Numbered from the stretch's first letter, positions 12,409 through 22,535 are shown. The stretch is 64,000 nt of DNA from Gammaproteobacteria bacterium (GCA_012960305.1 DUBM01000009.1:66413-130412); one strand, 5' to 3'. The notes: generated by a model not told the origin, from the letters alone. Made by a program: numbers and translations.

Positions 12409-13503
12409 ATGACTCGTGCTAGATATCAGCAAGTATCTCTTCAGGATACGCCTTACTACCACTGTATTTCACGTTGTGTAAGGCGTGCATACTTATGTGG
12501 TGATGATCCAGTTAGCGGTCAAAATTTTGATCATCGCAAACAATGGCTAGTGATTAAAATCAAACAGTTGGCTGCTCAATTCTCAGTAGATGTCTGTGCC
12601 TACGCCATTATGAAGAATCATTATCACCTTGTTCTTCATGTTGATGAGACTGCTGCCAAAGAATGGCCTGAGGAAGAAGTTATCAAGCGTTGGACTGAAC
12701 TTTTCCCGCGTAACGCAGCTTTGATCGCAACCCTTCGCAAGAATACAGCCACTAGAGCCGCACGAAAACAACTTGCTCAACACGTTAGCGTGTGGCGAGA
12801 TCGCTTAACTGACATTAGTTGGTTTATGCGCTGCTTGAATGAATCTACCGCTCGGCGAGCAAACAGGGAAGACAAATGCAGGGGACGTTTTTGGGAAGGG
12901 CGCTTCAAAAGTCAGGCATTATTAGATGAAAGAGCTTTAGTGACTTGTATGGCTTATGTGGATCTAAATCCAGTAAGAGCCGGACTTGCAGAATCTTTGG
13001 CAAATAGCGATTTCACTTCTATCCAAGAACGGTTAATTGAGCAAGCCAAAAAATCTAAGAGTCGGTCTTACAAACAACACCGACTATTAACTCGTCGTAG
13101 CTCTAAGCATCTAGTAGGACGCCAGTCTCCCCTGAAACAAGGAAAGCTGAAGTCACTTTCCGCCTTAGAGTCATTCGGTAATTCTACGTTGTCTATTACC
13201 CAACAAAGTTATTTTGATTTATTGGACCTCACCTGTAAGGCTCTGCGCTTGGATTCCATTGATCACGGCAAAGCAACGCGGGTTCTAGAAGAAAAGCAAC
13301 ACGCGCTGCCAATATTAGGAATCGGTTCCGAGGCATGGTTAAAAGGGGTAAGCTCTTTTCATAGATACTATTCTCTGGCCGCAGGTTCAGAATCTTCCCT
13401 TATTCGATTTCACAAAAGTAGAATTAAAAATGGGGTAGATCTAAAGTTTCCAAACAAATGGATTCGTGGGATGCATTCTGCGAAAACGTTGTACGGTACT
13501 TGA
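12409..13503 (+). mobile_element. REP-associated tyrosine transposase (RAYT)/IS200-like Y1 transposase-like protein
   Basis: MTRARYQQVSLQDTPYYHCISRCVRRAYLCG; VCAYAIMKNHYHLVLHVD (HUH-type); RFWEGRFKSQALLDERALVTCMAYVDLNPVRAGLAES. Confidence 0.9.
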
Positions 13504-13709
13504 CCAACTCATTCAGCAATAATCCCATACCTTAAGTTAGCCCATCTCCTTTCTTGTTAATACCAAGCACTTCTTAAGATCTGCTAATAGCTAATTTTAA
13601 CAACCTTTAGCAGAAACTGGTCTATTTGCTCTGCAAATTAATACTTAACTCTAAATCATATTGAATATTCGAAAGAACATTTCTGTTTTAGCGCTACTAT
13701 TATCCTTGA

Positions 13710-13754
13710 TTTAATAAATTGGATGTCCTTTGTTTAATAACTGGATGTCCTTTG
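13710..13754 (+). repeat. Two-copy tandem direct repeat (22-23 bp) downstream of the RAYT gene
   Basis: tttaataaattggatgtcctttg / tttaataactggatgtcctttg adjacent to each other. Confidence 0.8.
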
Positions 13755-14176
13755 TTAGGTTCGTGAACTCTGTGAACTGTATTTGCTAAGTATCAGATAT
13801 TTGAGAACTTATTTTTCTCGTTGCAATCTAATTGAGTAAAAAGGGGCTGGTCTACCACTTTAACATGTCAAAAATTACTATAGTGAGGGACCTTTCAAAT
13901 TACTATATATTGTTTGACTTTGGTTTATTTACACTATATGTTGCGCTTCATTAAGGTTGCTAACTTATTGTTTCTTTAGGTAAGAATAAAAAAAGCGAGA
14001 AAAATAAAAGTAATCATTTTTACCTTAAAAGCCGCAGAATTTTCTGGAAATGACAGTAAGTATGGAGAAATTTAAGAAATCGGTGCATATCAGAGTAAGA
14101 AAATGCACAGAGTAACAATAAAAAGTCACGTTTCCGGAAAGGCGAAAATTTTTTACAAAAGCTGGGGTTATAAAGA

Positions 14177-14353
14177 ATGAATAAACTCGCTAATGTTGCA
14201 GTCGAAGAACCTTTTAATGAGACAGCTCAAGAGTCATTAGTCGACGGTGATGAACTCTACGTAAAAAGACAGAAAGAAAATGAGATCAGGATGAAGCTTG
14301 CGCAATTTGCCAAAGAGCTATCCCAGATCGAAAAAAAGCGAAGCGATCACTAA
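14177..14353 (+). CDS. Small uncharacterised 58-aa protein
   Basis: ATG ORF MNKLANVAVEEPFNETAQESLVDGDELYVKRQKENEIRMKLAQFAKELSQIEKKRSDH*; charged, amphipathic C-terminal helix; below the size cut of the supplied ORF track. Confidence 0.5.
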   Translation: MNKLANVAVEEPFNETAQESLVDGDELYVKRQKENEIRMKLAQFAKELSQIEKKRSDH

Positions 14354-14585
14354 ACAGAAAACGTTCCGTTGTACCCTTCCCGCGTTAATCAATCGATTAT
14401 TTGGCGACTTATCCGTCTCTTTCTCAATCAATCCAAAGTAAAGTCGTCTAGCGCTACTTGTTGTAGTTTATTGTTGTGCTCGTGATACTGAGACAGCAGG
14501 TGAAATTTACTAGGAGGAGAGTTACCATTGTCGGCGTTGGAGAACTCAGGTTCTTCATATCTAATCTTAGGTGTCGGGAGGAAAT

Positions 14586-14957
14586 ATGTTGATTAGAACT
14601 ATTCGATTAGTTGGCGGGTTCATTCTGTTGCTTATGCTCTTCAACAGCTGCGCATCTAACTCAGCTTATACTCCCCTCTTGAAGGCAGAGCCAGAGATTG
14701 GTTCTGCGGTGACTCGAGTACCCCGTACTTTGCGACTTTACTATGATGCACTCCCAGATGTTGAGCGCAGCGCAGTTACGCTAATAGGTCCTACAGGGGA
14801 GCATACCTTGCGTGGTCTGCATACGATGGCATCTGATGATTTGATGATGGAAATAATGGATCCACTAACTCCTGGCCAGTACACGGTTGAATGGACCACT
14901 ATAGTAGGCGACGATCCCATGGTTCATTCAGGATCTTTTAACTTTAGTGTTCCGTAA
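14586..14957 (+). CDS. CopC-like domain lipoprotein
   Basis: Lipobox LLLMLFNSCAS; CopC-like beta-sandwich (RVPRTLRLYYDALPDVERSAVTLIGPTG...LTPGQYTVEWTTIVGDDPMVHSGSFNFSV); upstream GGGAGGAAAT. Confidence 0.75.
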   Translation: MLIRTIRLVGGFILLLMLFNSCASNSAYTPLLKAEPEIGSAVTRVPRTLRLYYDALPDVERSAVTLIGPTGEHTLRGLHTMASDDLMMEIMDPLTPGQYTVEWTTIVGDDPMVHSGSFNFSVP

Positions 14958-15018
14958 GAACAGTTGATTGCAAGTGAGGGCTAAAAGATCGAAAAGTAAG
15001 GCCAATGTTTATTCGTCG

Positions 15019-15798
15019 CTAGCCACGCCTGATAGTTAATCCACCATCTACTGCAAGAGCCACGCCGGTAATATAAGACGAAGCCGGCAAAGCAAGACTC
15101 AGACTTGCATGGGCTACTTCTTCAGGATCACCATAGCGTCGTAAGGCGATTCGTCGGCGTGAATAAATATCTCTTTCCTCCTCCGGAATCCAATCGGTCA
15201 TACCAGTAAGTATTGGACCCGGGCAGATTGCATTTACCGTTATACCCTCCTTGCCAAGCTCTGTTGCCAGTGATCGAGTTAATCCAATAACGCCATGCTT
15301 CGCAGCCGTGTAAGGGCTGTTCCCAGGAATGGCCCCCAAGCCTTCAGTGGACGCGATGTTGATAATTCGAGGTGATTCTGACTTTCTAAGATGGGGAAGA
15401 GCAGCCCGAATCGAAGATGATTGAGCCGTTAATAAAATACTCAAACTAGTCGCCCAACGCTCATCATAGTCTTCACTATCAATTGCAGTGCGCAGTGAGA
15501 CACCAGCATTGTTTATGAGAATATCCAATCCTTGATAATATTCTGCCGCTGCCTCGATCACTTGTTTAATCATTCCACCATTAGATACATCTAGTTCCCA
15601 CGCTGTCGCATTACAACCAGCTGCTTGAATTTGCTCTACGGTTTCATTCACCGCAGCAAGCTTTTTATCAGTAGCCGCGACCTTGGCACCCTGTTCAGCA
15701 AATAGCTTTGCTGTCGCTCGGCCCATGCCACTGCCAGCGCCAGTAATGAACACCACTTTATCTTTTACAGAACGACTGAGTTTCGATAATTTTTCCAT
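15019..15798 (-). CDS. SDR family NAD(P)-dependent oxidoreductase
   Basis: VFITGAGSGMGRATAKLFAEQGAKV; NNAG; YTAAKHGVIGLTRSLA; GPILTGM; GVALAVDGGLT. Confidence 0.95.
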   Translation of the reverse strand: MEKLSKLSRSVKDKVVFITGAGSGMGRATAKLFAEQGAKVAATDKKLAAVNETVEQIQAAGCNATAWELDVSNGGMIKQVIEAAAEYYQGLDILINNAGVSLRTAIDSEDYDERWATSLSILLTAQSSSIRAALPHLRKSESPRIINIASTEGLGAIPGNSPYTAAKHGVIGLTRSLATELGKEGITVNAICPGPILTGMTDWIPEEERDIYSRRRIALRRYGDPEEVAHASLSLALPASSYITGVALAVDGGLTIRRG

Positions 15799-16086
15799 TG
15801 GTTAACTTTCCAAGAATTTTAGAATGATTCTATTCTACATTTTAGTTCACTTGTTTCGGGTATCAATGTGTTTATATTGTAATCAGGCGCATTTCGCAGT
15901 TTTTCCACTTCTCCAAAATACGTTTAACTAATCAATACTCATGACGTGCTGCATTTTTAACTCAATAAAAACTTAATCCCAACACCAACTGTATATTCAG
16001 TATCCGGTTATGACGAGCAAGCCTTTTAATTTTATCATTTACCCCAATAGATGAGACAAACTAATAAAAGCCTTATGAGGTATTCC

Positions 16087-16593
16087 ATGTCTTTAACTAT
16101 GCACGAATGTTCCATCCCGGTTTTTCTTCGATATTTAAACAATCTATCCGCACTTCTTGAAAAGGGCACAAGCTATGCCAGCGAGAAGGAAATAGAGTAT
16201 TCGATACTGGTTAATGCCCGGCTTTATCCAAATATGTTGTCCTTATCCCGACAGGTGCAAATAGCATGTGATGTGACCAAGGGTGCTGCCGCCAGATTAT
16301 CAGGCGTCGAGTCTCCAAAACATGAAGATAAAGAAACGACTTTTGAAGAACTGCAGGATCGCATCGCGAAGACCAAGAGCTTTCTTGAATCTATTGACGA
16401 AGCAGACATCAATGGTACAGAAGACAAAGAGATCCTCCTGCAAGCTGGACCTAAAGAATTTAAGTTCACTGGGCGAATATTTTTAACTACGTTCGCCTTG
16501 CCAAACCTACTTTTTCACGTGAGCACGGCCTATAACATTCTGCGTCACAATGGTGTGGATATTGGCAAAATGGATTATCTTGGCGGTGCGTAG
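16087..16593 (+). CDS. DUF1993 family protein
   Basis: HECSIPVFLRYLNNLSALLEKG...LVNARLYPNMLSLSRQVQIACDVTKGAAARLSG...FHVSTAYNILRHNGVDIGKMDYLG. Confidence 0.88.
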   Translation: MSLTMHECSIPVFLRYLNNLSALLEKGTSYASEKEIEYSILVNARLYPNMLSLSRQVQIACDVTKGAAARLSGVESPKHEDKETTFEELQDRIAKTKSFLESIDEADINGTEDKEILLQAGPKEFKFTGRIFLTTFALPNLLFHVSTAYNILRHNGVDIGKMDYLGGA

Positions 16594-16920
16594 ATTAATA
16601 AGAGATGCAGTGAGCGCGATTAGATTAAGAATTAGAGCACGATGAATTGCGCGCGGAAAGGGCAGAACTGTATAGCTCGTATGTTACCACTTAGAGTCCT
16701 CATTGCCTCATTAATACTCTTTATATTCATTAGATGGAATCTATCTGATAAAAGGAGCTCCTCGCCCTCCTGGGGCCTAGATAGCGAATATTACACAGAT
16801 GATTTACTGTAAAATCATGCAAACTATCAATGGCACAGATCAATGATTTGTGGAAGAGGCTAAGAATGGCAAATATCGTAGGCGGAGCAGGTGCCATTGT
16901 CAGTGTTTCGGTGATGGGGC

Positions 16921-18483
16921 TTAGGGAACTCTGGTCGCAGTATCTGATCGATGGGGCCGTTTGATGGCTTCCATATGTAGCCCCTTGTTGAGTCCAAAAC
17001 ACATGAGAAACATAACGCAGGCGAAGGGTAGTGCGCTGATGATTGAGCCCGATTGCAGCGCTGGCAGTCCTCCCGCAAGTAGCAGTGCTGCGGCGACGAC
17101 GCCTTCGGTCACGGCCCAGAAAATTCGCTGCCACACAGGCGGGTCTTCATTGCCGCCGGAGGTAATAATGTCTATTACCAGTGAGCCCGAGTCCGATGAG
17201 GTGACAAAGAAAGTCATAATCAATAAGGTGGCGACCAGTGACATTAGAGTGGACCAAGGCAGCTGCTCTAGCATCATAAATAGTGCGGTTGGTGAGTCTG
17301 CCAATGCGGTATTTACTAGGCTGATGCCATTGTCGGCCAGCTCCATGGTTAGTGCCATGTTGCCGAAAAAGCTAAGCCATAAAAAGGTGAAGCCAGCGGG
17401 CACCAAGAGCACGCCAACGATGAATTCGCGAATAGTGCGGCCGCGGGAAATGCGTGCGATGAACATGCCTACAAACGGTGACCAGGAGATCCACCAGGCC
17501 CAGTAAAACAGCGTCCAGTCCCCCATCCATTCGATAGGTTCGTAAGCATAAAGGTTGAAAGTCATATCTACCATGCTCGAAAGGTAGCCGCCGATATTTT
17601 GTATCAGGGCTCCCAACAGAGTGGCAGTTGGGCCTGCGAGTAAGATGAACACTAGCATCACGATGGCAAGCAAAAGATTGAGCTCGCTGATGCGGCGGAT
17701 GCCAGCATCGAGGCCAGTAACTACAGAGATTGTCGCTATGGCAGTAATGAAGACGATGAGAAGTATTTGCACAAAGGTAGACACTTCTACGTCAAACAAC
17801 AAGCTCAACCCCGCGTTCACCTGCATTACACCAAGCCCTAATGACGTGGCCACGCCGAACATGGTGCCTAGCACTGCAAATATATCGACGGCGTGACCGA
17901 TGGGTCCGTAGATGCGATCGCCGATGAGCGGGTAAAGCGCGGATCTAATCGACAAAGGTAGGCCGTGACGGAAGGAGAAATACGCCAGTGAAAGGCCTAC
18001 CACGATGTATACCGACCAAGCCTGTAGTCCCCAGTGAAAGAAGGTAATTTCCATCGCACGACCTGCCGCGTCGGCAGTGCCGCCGATGCCAGATGGTGGC
18101 TGGGCGAAATGGGTGAGCGGTTCAGAGACGCCAAAAAACAAAAGACCGATGCCCATGCCAGCACTGAATAACATGGAAAACCAACTGACGTAACTGTATT
18201 CCGGAACGGAATCGTCGGCTCCGAGTTTGATATTGGCGAAGCGACTAAAAGCGAGGTAGACCACGAAGCCAAAAAAGAAGGCAATTGACGCCATGTAGAA
18301 CCAGCCAAAGTTAGTCACCAGCCAGCTCTGAATAGAGCTAAACGTCACCATTGCGTGATCGCTGAATCCGGCCCCGTAGACACACACCAACACGATGAGG
18401 CCGGCCGAGATAAAGAACACCGGACGACAAATACTGGTGAACAGTTTAGAGTCGGCTTTTCCTTCTGGAATGTGTTGGTCCAT
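16921..18483 (-). CDS. BCCT family (betaine/carnitine/choline) transporter
   Basis: SWFSMLFSAGMGIGLLFFGVSEPLTHF; WGLQAWSVYIVVGLSLAYFSFRHGLPLSIRSALYPLIG; YWAWWISWSPFVGMFIARISRGRTIREF. Confidence 0.95.
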   Translation of the reverse strand: MDQHIPEGKADSKLFTSICRPVFFISAGLIVLVCVYGAGFSDHAMVTFSSIQSWLVTNFGWFYMASIAFFFGFVVYLAFSRFANIKLGADDSVPEYSYVSWFSMLFSAGMGIGLLFFGVSEPLTHFAQPPSGIGGTADAAGRAMEITFFHWGLQAWSVYIVVGLSLAYFSFRHGLPLSIRSALYPLIGDRIYGPIGHAVDIFAVLGTMFGVATSLGLGVMQVNAGLSLLFDVEVSTFVQILLIVFITAIATISVVTGLDAGIRRISELNLLLAIVMLVFILLAGPTATLLGALIQNIGGYLSSMVDMTFNLYAYEPIEWMGDWTLFYWAWWISWSPFVGMFIARISRGRTIREFIVGVLLVPAGFTFLWLSFFGNMALTMELADNGISLVNTALADSPTALFMMLEQLPWSTLMSLVATLLIMTFFVTSSDSGSLVIDIITSGGNEDPPVWQRIFWAVTEGVVAAALLLAGGLPALQSGSIISALPFACVMFLMCFGLNKGLHMEAIKRPHRSDTATRVP

Positions 18484-18498
18484 GTGTGCTGCTTCCTA

Positions 18499-18810
18499 TT
18501 AGTGTTCGAGTCGCGGCGCTTGTCTAAACGCTTCATCGCTCTGCGATAGTGCAACCAGTTCGGAGCCCAGTGATTGTTTAAGTGGTTCTAGAAAGGAGCT
18601 GTATTTTTGCCACTGTCCTACGCCTGAGTTGTTCACTGGTCTGCGTACTTGTTCAGACCTAGGTGTTCTTACGCTGCGTTCGGTCTTGTGAAAATTCAGA
18701 CAGGTTAGCTCAAACGGTAGACCGCAGAACTTCAGCAAGCGGCGAACCTCACTCTCTAAGTCCGCGATCACGTCCTCATTCATCACCTGTAGCACACTAT
18801 ATCGCATATT
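18499..18810 (-). pseudogene. C-terminal remnant of a sulfotransferase family protein, truncated next to tRNA-Leu
   Basis: VLQVMNEDVIADLESEVRRLLKFCGLPFELTCLNFHKTERSVRTPRSEQVRRPVNNSGVGQWQKYSSFLEPLKQSLG matches the typical C-terminus of TPR/sulfotransferase proteins; the catalytic N-terminal part is absent. Confidence 0.78.
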
Positions 18811-18832
18811 TTTTGGGAGCTTAAAGAATAGT

Positions 18833-18919
18833 TGGTGCCCAGAAGAGGACTTGAACCTCCACGACCTTTCGATCACTAGCACCTGAAGCTAGCGTGTCTA
18901 CCAATTTCACCACCTGGGC
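18833..18919 (-). tRNA. tRNA-Leu (anticodon CAG), encoded CCA end
   Basis: Reverse complement GCCCAGGTGGTGAAATTGGTAGACACGCTAGCTTCAGGTGCTAGTGATCGAAAGGTCGTGGAGGTTCAAGTCCTCTTCTGGGCACCA; acceptor stem pairs; anticodon loop TTCAGGT; long variable arm. Confidence 0.95.
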
Positions 18920-19074
18920 ATATCGAGGCAATTTCTAGCTAGAATGTCCGCACAAATCACCGGAGCGAAACTCTATCCAGTGCCAGTTAAACTGTCAACA
19001 GGCGACTGTCGTCGCATACAAGTCATCATTATAAGTGTATACTTACCGTCGAATGTTAGTTACGTCCTCCTTTA

Positions 19075-21576
19075 ATGCCTAAATCTCGGAAGCCCAATGA
19101 TCCCTTCGCTCAGCGCGAAGCGGAAAACTATTCCAATCCGATTCCCAGTCGAGAGCACATTCTTGAGCATCTTGAACGCCTTGGCGAGCCTGTTAGTCAT
19201 GCAGGTTTGTGTGAACAACTTAATCTAGTCGAGGAGGAGCTAGTGGAAGCTTTGCGCCGCCGCTTGATAGCCATGAGTCGAGATGGGCAAGTAATTTCTA
19301 ATCGAAGGGGTGTGTATGGTCTGGCTGCACATATGGACCTCAGCAAGGGTCGTATTCAGGGTAATAAAGATGGTTTTGGTTTTTTTATTCCTGATGACGG
19401 CTCTGATGATCTGTTCTTAAATGCTAGAGAGATGGAAAAGCTGTTCGATGGTGATCGTGTTCTAGCGCGCTTGGCTGGATTTGATAGTCGAGGGCGCAAA
19501 GAAGGTATTATCGTCGAAATATTGGAACGACGTTATTCGCAATTAGTGGGTCGCTTTTATCAGGAACAAGGTTTTGGTTTAGTAGTTGCAGATAGCAAAC
19601 GCATTACTCAAGAAATACTTATTCCAGAAAAAAATATTGGGAGTGCAAAGGATGGCCAATTCGTCGTTGCGCAATTAACCGAATATCCGAGTCGACGTCG
19701 TAAAGCCATCGGTGCAATTGTTGAAGTGTTAGGTGACAGCAGAACGCCAGGATTGGAAATTGAAGTTGCAGTTCGTAGTCATGACATTCCTCATTTCTGG
19801 CCCGGCGAGGTAGTCAAAGAAACCAAGCGTTTCGCTGATCATATTCAGGACGAGGATTTGGTTGGTCGATTTGACCTTCGACATATCCCTTTTGTTACTA
19901 TTGATGGTGAAGATGCCAAAGATTTTGATGATGCGGTGTTCGCCCATCGCCATCAAAGAGGAAACTGGACTCTCTACGTAGCGATAGCGGACGTATCCCA
20001 CTATGTTTCTGTTGACAGCGCTCTTGATCAGGAAGCCGCAAACCGCGGCACATCAGTTTATTTCCCCGGCCACGTTATTCCCATGCTGCCAGAGAAATTA
20101 TCCAATGGCTTATGTTCCTTAAAGCCGAATGTTGATCGATTGACCATGGTTGCCGAGATGGATATCTCGCCTGATGGAGAGATGACTGATTACTGCTTCT
20201 ATGAGGCGGTTATTCATTCCCATGGCAGGATGACCTACACAGAAGTAGCTAATATTGTGCAAGATCCAGAAAATCCTACTCAAGAAAATCTCCGCGAAAA
20301 GCTCAGAGAGCGTCATGGAGCAGTTGTTGAACATTTAGAAAATCTGCATGGACTCTACCGAGCTTTTCGTCGAGCACGAGAAGCAAAAGGTGCAATAGAT
20401 TTTGACAGTACTGAAACGCGCATAGTTTTCAGCGAAGATAGAAAGATTCGTGAAATTGTTCCTGTTGAAAGAAATGATGCCCATCGGATGATCGAAGAGT
20501 GCATGCTCTGTACGAACGTAGCGGCAGCACAGTTACTGGAAGCATCCGAATTGCCTGCGCTTTATCGTGTCCACGAAGGACCGAATCCAGATAAGTTGGG
20601 CAATCTAAGGGAATTTCTCACTGAGTTGGGCTTGTATCTGCCCGGCGGCGAGAAGCCCCTGCCAGCTGATTATTCGAAAGTTTTGCAGCAAATCGTTCAG
20701 CGTCCAGATCGACATCTTCTGCAAATGATGTTGATTCGCTCGATGATGCAAGCGGTATATCAACCAGAAAATCTCGGGCACTTCGGTCTTGGATTTCCTT
20801 CTTACGCACATTTCACGTCTCCAATTCGTCGCTATCCTGATTTGCTGGTTCATCGTGGTATTCGTTATTTGGTGCGTAACAAAGCCTATGCCAATTTAAG
20901 AAAAGAAAAAACCGCAATGAAATTGAATAAGAATTCTATCTACCCCTATTCATTTAATGATATGGAGAATCTCGGACAAAGTTGCTCCACTGCAGAACGG
21001 CGAGCTGATGCTGCTAGTTATTCAGTGCTGGACTGGTTGAAATGTGAATACATGCAAGAGCGAGTAGGGGACGAGTTTACCGGCACTGTATCTTCTGTAA
21101 CCAGCTTTGGCTTATTCGTTGAGCTAAATGATATTTACATAGAGGGTTTGGTGCACATTACTGAACTGAGTAACGACTACTATCATTTCGATCCGGTGCA
21201 CCACGTTTTAGAAGGTGAGCGAACTCGAAAAACTTATCGTCTTGGTGATAGTGTCGAAGTAAAACTAGTTAGAGTAGATTTGGATGACAAGAAGATTGAT
21301 CTGCAAATGGTAGGCGTGACTCGAGAAGAAAATAGTGGCCGCAGAAAATCTTTCGATTCTAAGAAGCGAAAAGCAAATGATAAGAAAGTTACAAAACCAA
21401 AATTAAAATCAAAATCGAATAATTCGAACAAAAATGAAAAGAAAGCTCCTGGAAATTCTAATAAAAAAACCACTAAGACAGCGGCCAATAAGAATAAAAA
21501 AAGTAAAAAAACAGAAAGTAAAAAGAACTCGAATCCCAATAAATCCAGACCCAAGAAGAACAAGAGCCGTAATTAG
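19075..21576 (+). CDS. rnr: Ribonuclease R
   Basis: RNB motifs IDGEDAKDFDDAV, FPGHVIPMLPEKLSNGLCSL, HFTSPIRRYPDL; S1 domain; Lys/Asn-rich tail; followed by rlmB. Confidence 0.95.
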   Translation: MPKSRKPNDPFAQREAENYSNPIPSREHILEHLERLGEPVSHAGLCEQLNLVEEELVEALRRRLIAMSRDGQVISNRRGVYGLAAHMDLSKGRIQGNKDGFGFFIPDDGSDDLFLNAREMEKLFDGDRVLARLAGFDSRGRKEGIIVEILERRYSQLVGRFYQEQGFGLVVADSKRITQEILIPEKNIGSAKDGQFVVAQLTEYPSRRRKAIGAIVEVLGDSRTPGLEIEVAVRSHDIPHFWPGEVVKETKRFADHIQDEDLVGRFDLRHIPFVTIDGEDAKDFDDAVFAHRHQRGNWTLYVAIADVSHYVSVDSALDQEAANRGTSVYFPGHVIPMLPEKLSNGLCSLKPNVDRLTMVAEMDISPDGEMTDYCFYEAVIHSHGRMTYTEVANIVQDPENPTQENLREKLRERHGAVVEHLENLHGLYRAFRRAREAKGAIDFDSTETRIVFSEDRKIREIVPVERNDAHRMIEECMLCTNVAAAQLLEASELPALYRVHEGPNPDKLGNLREFLTELGLYLPGGEKPLPADYSKVLQQIVQRPDRHLLQMMLIRSMMQAVYQPENLGHFGLGFPSYAHFTSPIRRYPDLLVHRGIRYLVRNKAYANLRKEKTAMKLNKNSIYPYSFNDMENLGQSCSTAERRADAASYSVLDWLKCEYMQERVGDEFTGTVSSVTSFGLFVELNDIYIEGLVHITELSNDYYHFDPVHHVLEGERTRKTYRLGDSVEVKLVRVDLDDKKIDLQMVGVTREENSGRRKSFDSKKRKANDKKVTKPKLKSKSNNSNKNEKKAPGNSNKKTTKTAANKNKKSKKTESKKNSNPNKSRPKKNKSRN

Positions 21577-21618
21577 ACCATAAACAGGCGCGCCGAAGGC
21601 CTTCAATAGAAAACTTCA

Positions 21619-22380
21619 ATGCCCTCATCAGAAAATAATGTAATTGGTATACATCCCGTCACCGAGTTGATCCGTCAACAGCCTGATTCTATTCAGCAAT
21701 TGATTATATTAGCTGCCCGCACAGATAAGCGGCTCGGTAAAGTTTTAGAGAAGGCCAGTGAATTGCAAATACCAACCGACGAACTCTCACGAAAAGAGAT
21801 GGATCAAAGGTTTGGCGGAGTGCATCAAGGGGTTGTGGCAATCTGTAGTTTTAGCTCTTCGACCAAATCCGAAAAAGATCTTGTCGTAATTCTTAATGGA
21901 TTGGATCGTCCTCCACTGCTGCTAATATTAGATGGTATTACCGACCCGCATAATTTGGGAGCCTGTTTACGCACTGCCGATGCTGCCGGTGTTGATGCTG
22001 TCATCGTCCCAAAAGACAAATCTGCGCCATTGAATGCGACTGTTAGAAAAGTGGCTAGCGGGGCAGCCGAGTCAATAAATCTCATTACCGTAACCAATTT
22101 AGTCCGTTGTCTACAATCGCTGCAGGAAAGGGGGATTTGGTTGGTGGGAACAGCTGATGGGACGGGGAAAAATCTGTTTGAGCAAGACCTGACGGGCCCC
22201 ATTGCTTTGGTTATGGGGTCAGAAGGCTCTGGGTTGAGGCGTTTGACTAGAGAATGTTGTGATTTTGTCGTTGCCATACCGATGGAGGGCTCAGTTAACA
22301 GTCTCAATGTGTCAGTAGCCACAGGAGTGGCGCTATTCGAGGCCTCTCGGCAAAGGTCAACGGCAAAACCGCTGAAATAA
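21619..22380 (+). CDS. rlmB: 23S rRNA (guanosine-2'-O-)-methyltransferase RlmB (SpoU family)
   Basis: LILDGITDPHNLGACLRTADAAGVDAVIVPKDKSAPLNATVRKVASGAAE; LVMGSEGSGLRRLTRECCDFVVAIPMEGSVNSLNVSVATGVALFE. Confidence 0.96.
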   Translation: MPSSENNVIGIHPVTELIRQQPDSIQQLIILAARTDKRLGKVLEKASELQIPTDELSRKEMDQRFGGVHQGVVAICSFSSSTKSEKDLVVILNGLDRPPLLLILDGITDPHNLGACLRTADAAGVDAVIVPKDKSAPLNATVRKVASGAAESINLITVTNLVRCLQSLQERGIWLVGTADGTGKNLFEQDLTGPIALVMGSEGSGLRRLTRECCDFVVAIPMEGSVNSLNVSVATGVALFEASRQRSTAKPLK

Positions 22381-22535
22381 GCTCTTATTTCTTGTGAATT
22401 AAGTTGCATCAAGGCCCCAGTTTCTCTAGAATTCCGGCTCTTTTATTGGCGGAGCACGTTTCCGTCCGACATAACTCCTTGTCTTACCACGCACACCTTG
22501 TGTTGGATGGAAGGCATAATCCAAGAGGAGTCTCT

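Noticed and set aside
16961-17506. 181-aa plus-strand ORF opposite the BCCT gene
   Set aside because: Shadow ORF of a GC-rich gene; low-complexity translation without a recognisable family
21825-22412. 195-aa minus-strand ORF opposite rlmB
   Set aside because: Antisense to conserved SpoU motifs; no family signature
22381-22535. Autoregulatory leader RNA (S6:S18 binding motif) upstream of rpsF
   Set aside because: A 155-nt leader exists with a possible small hairpin around cacaccttgtgttgg, but I could not match it confidently to the known motif by eye
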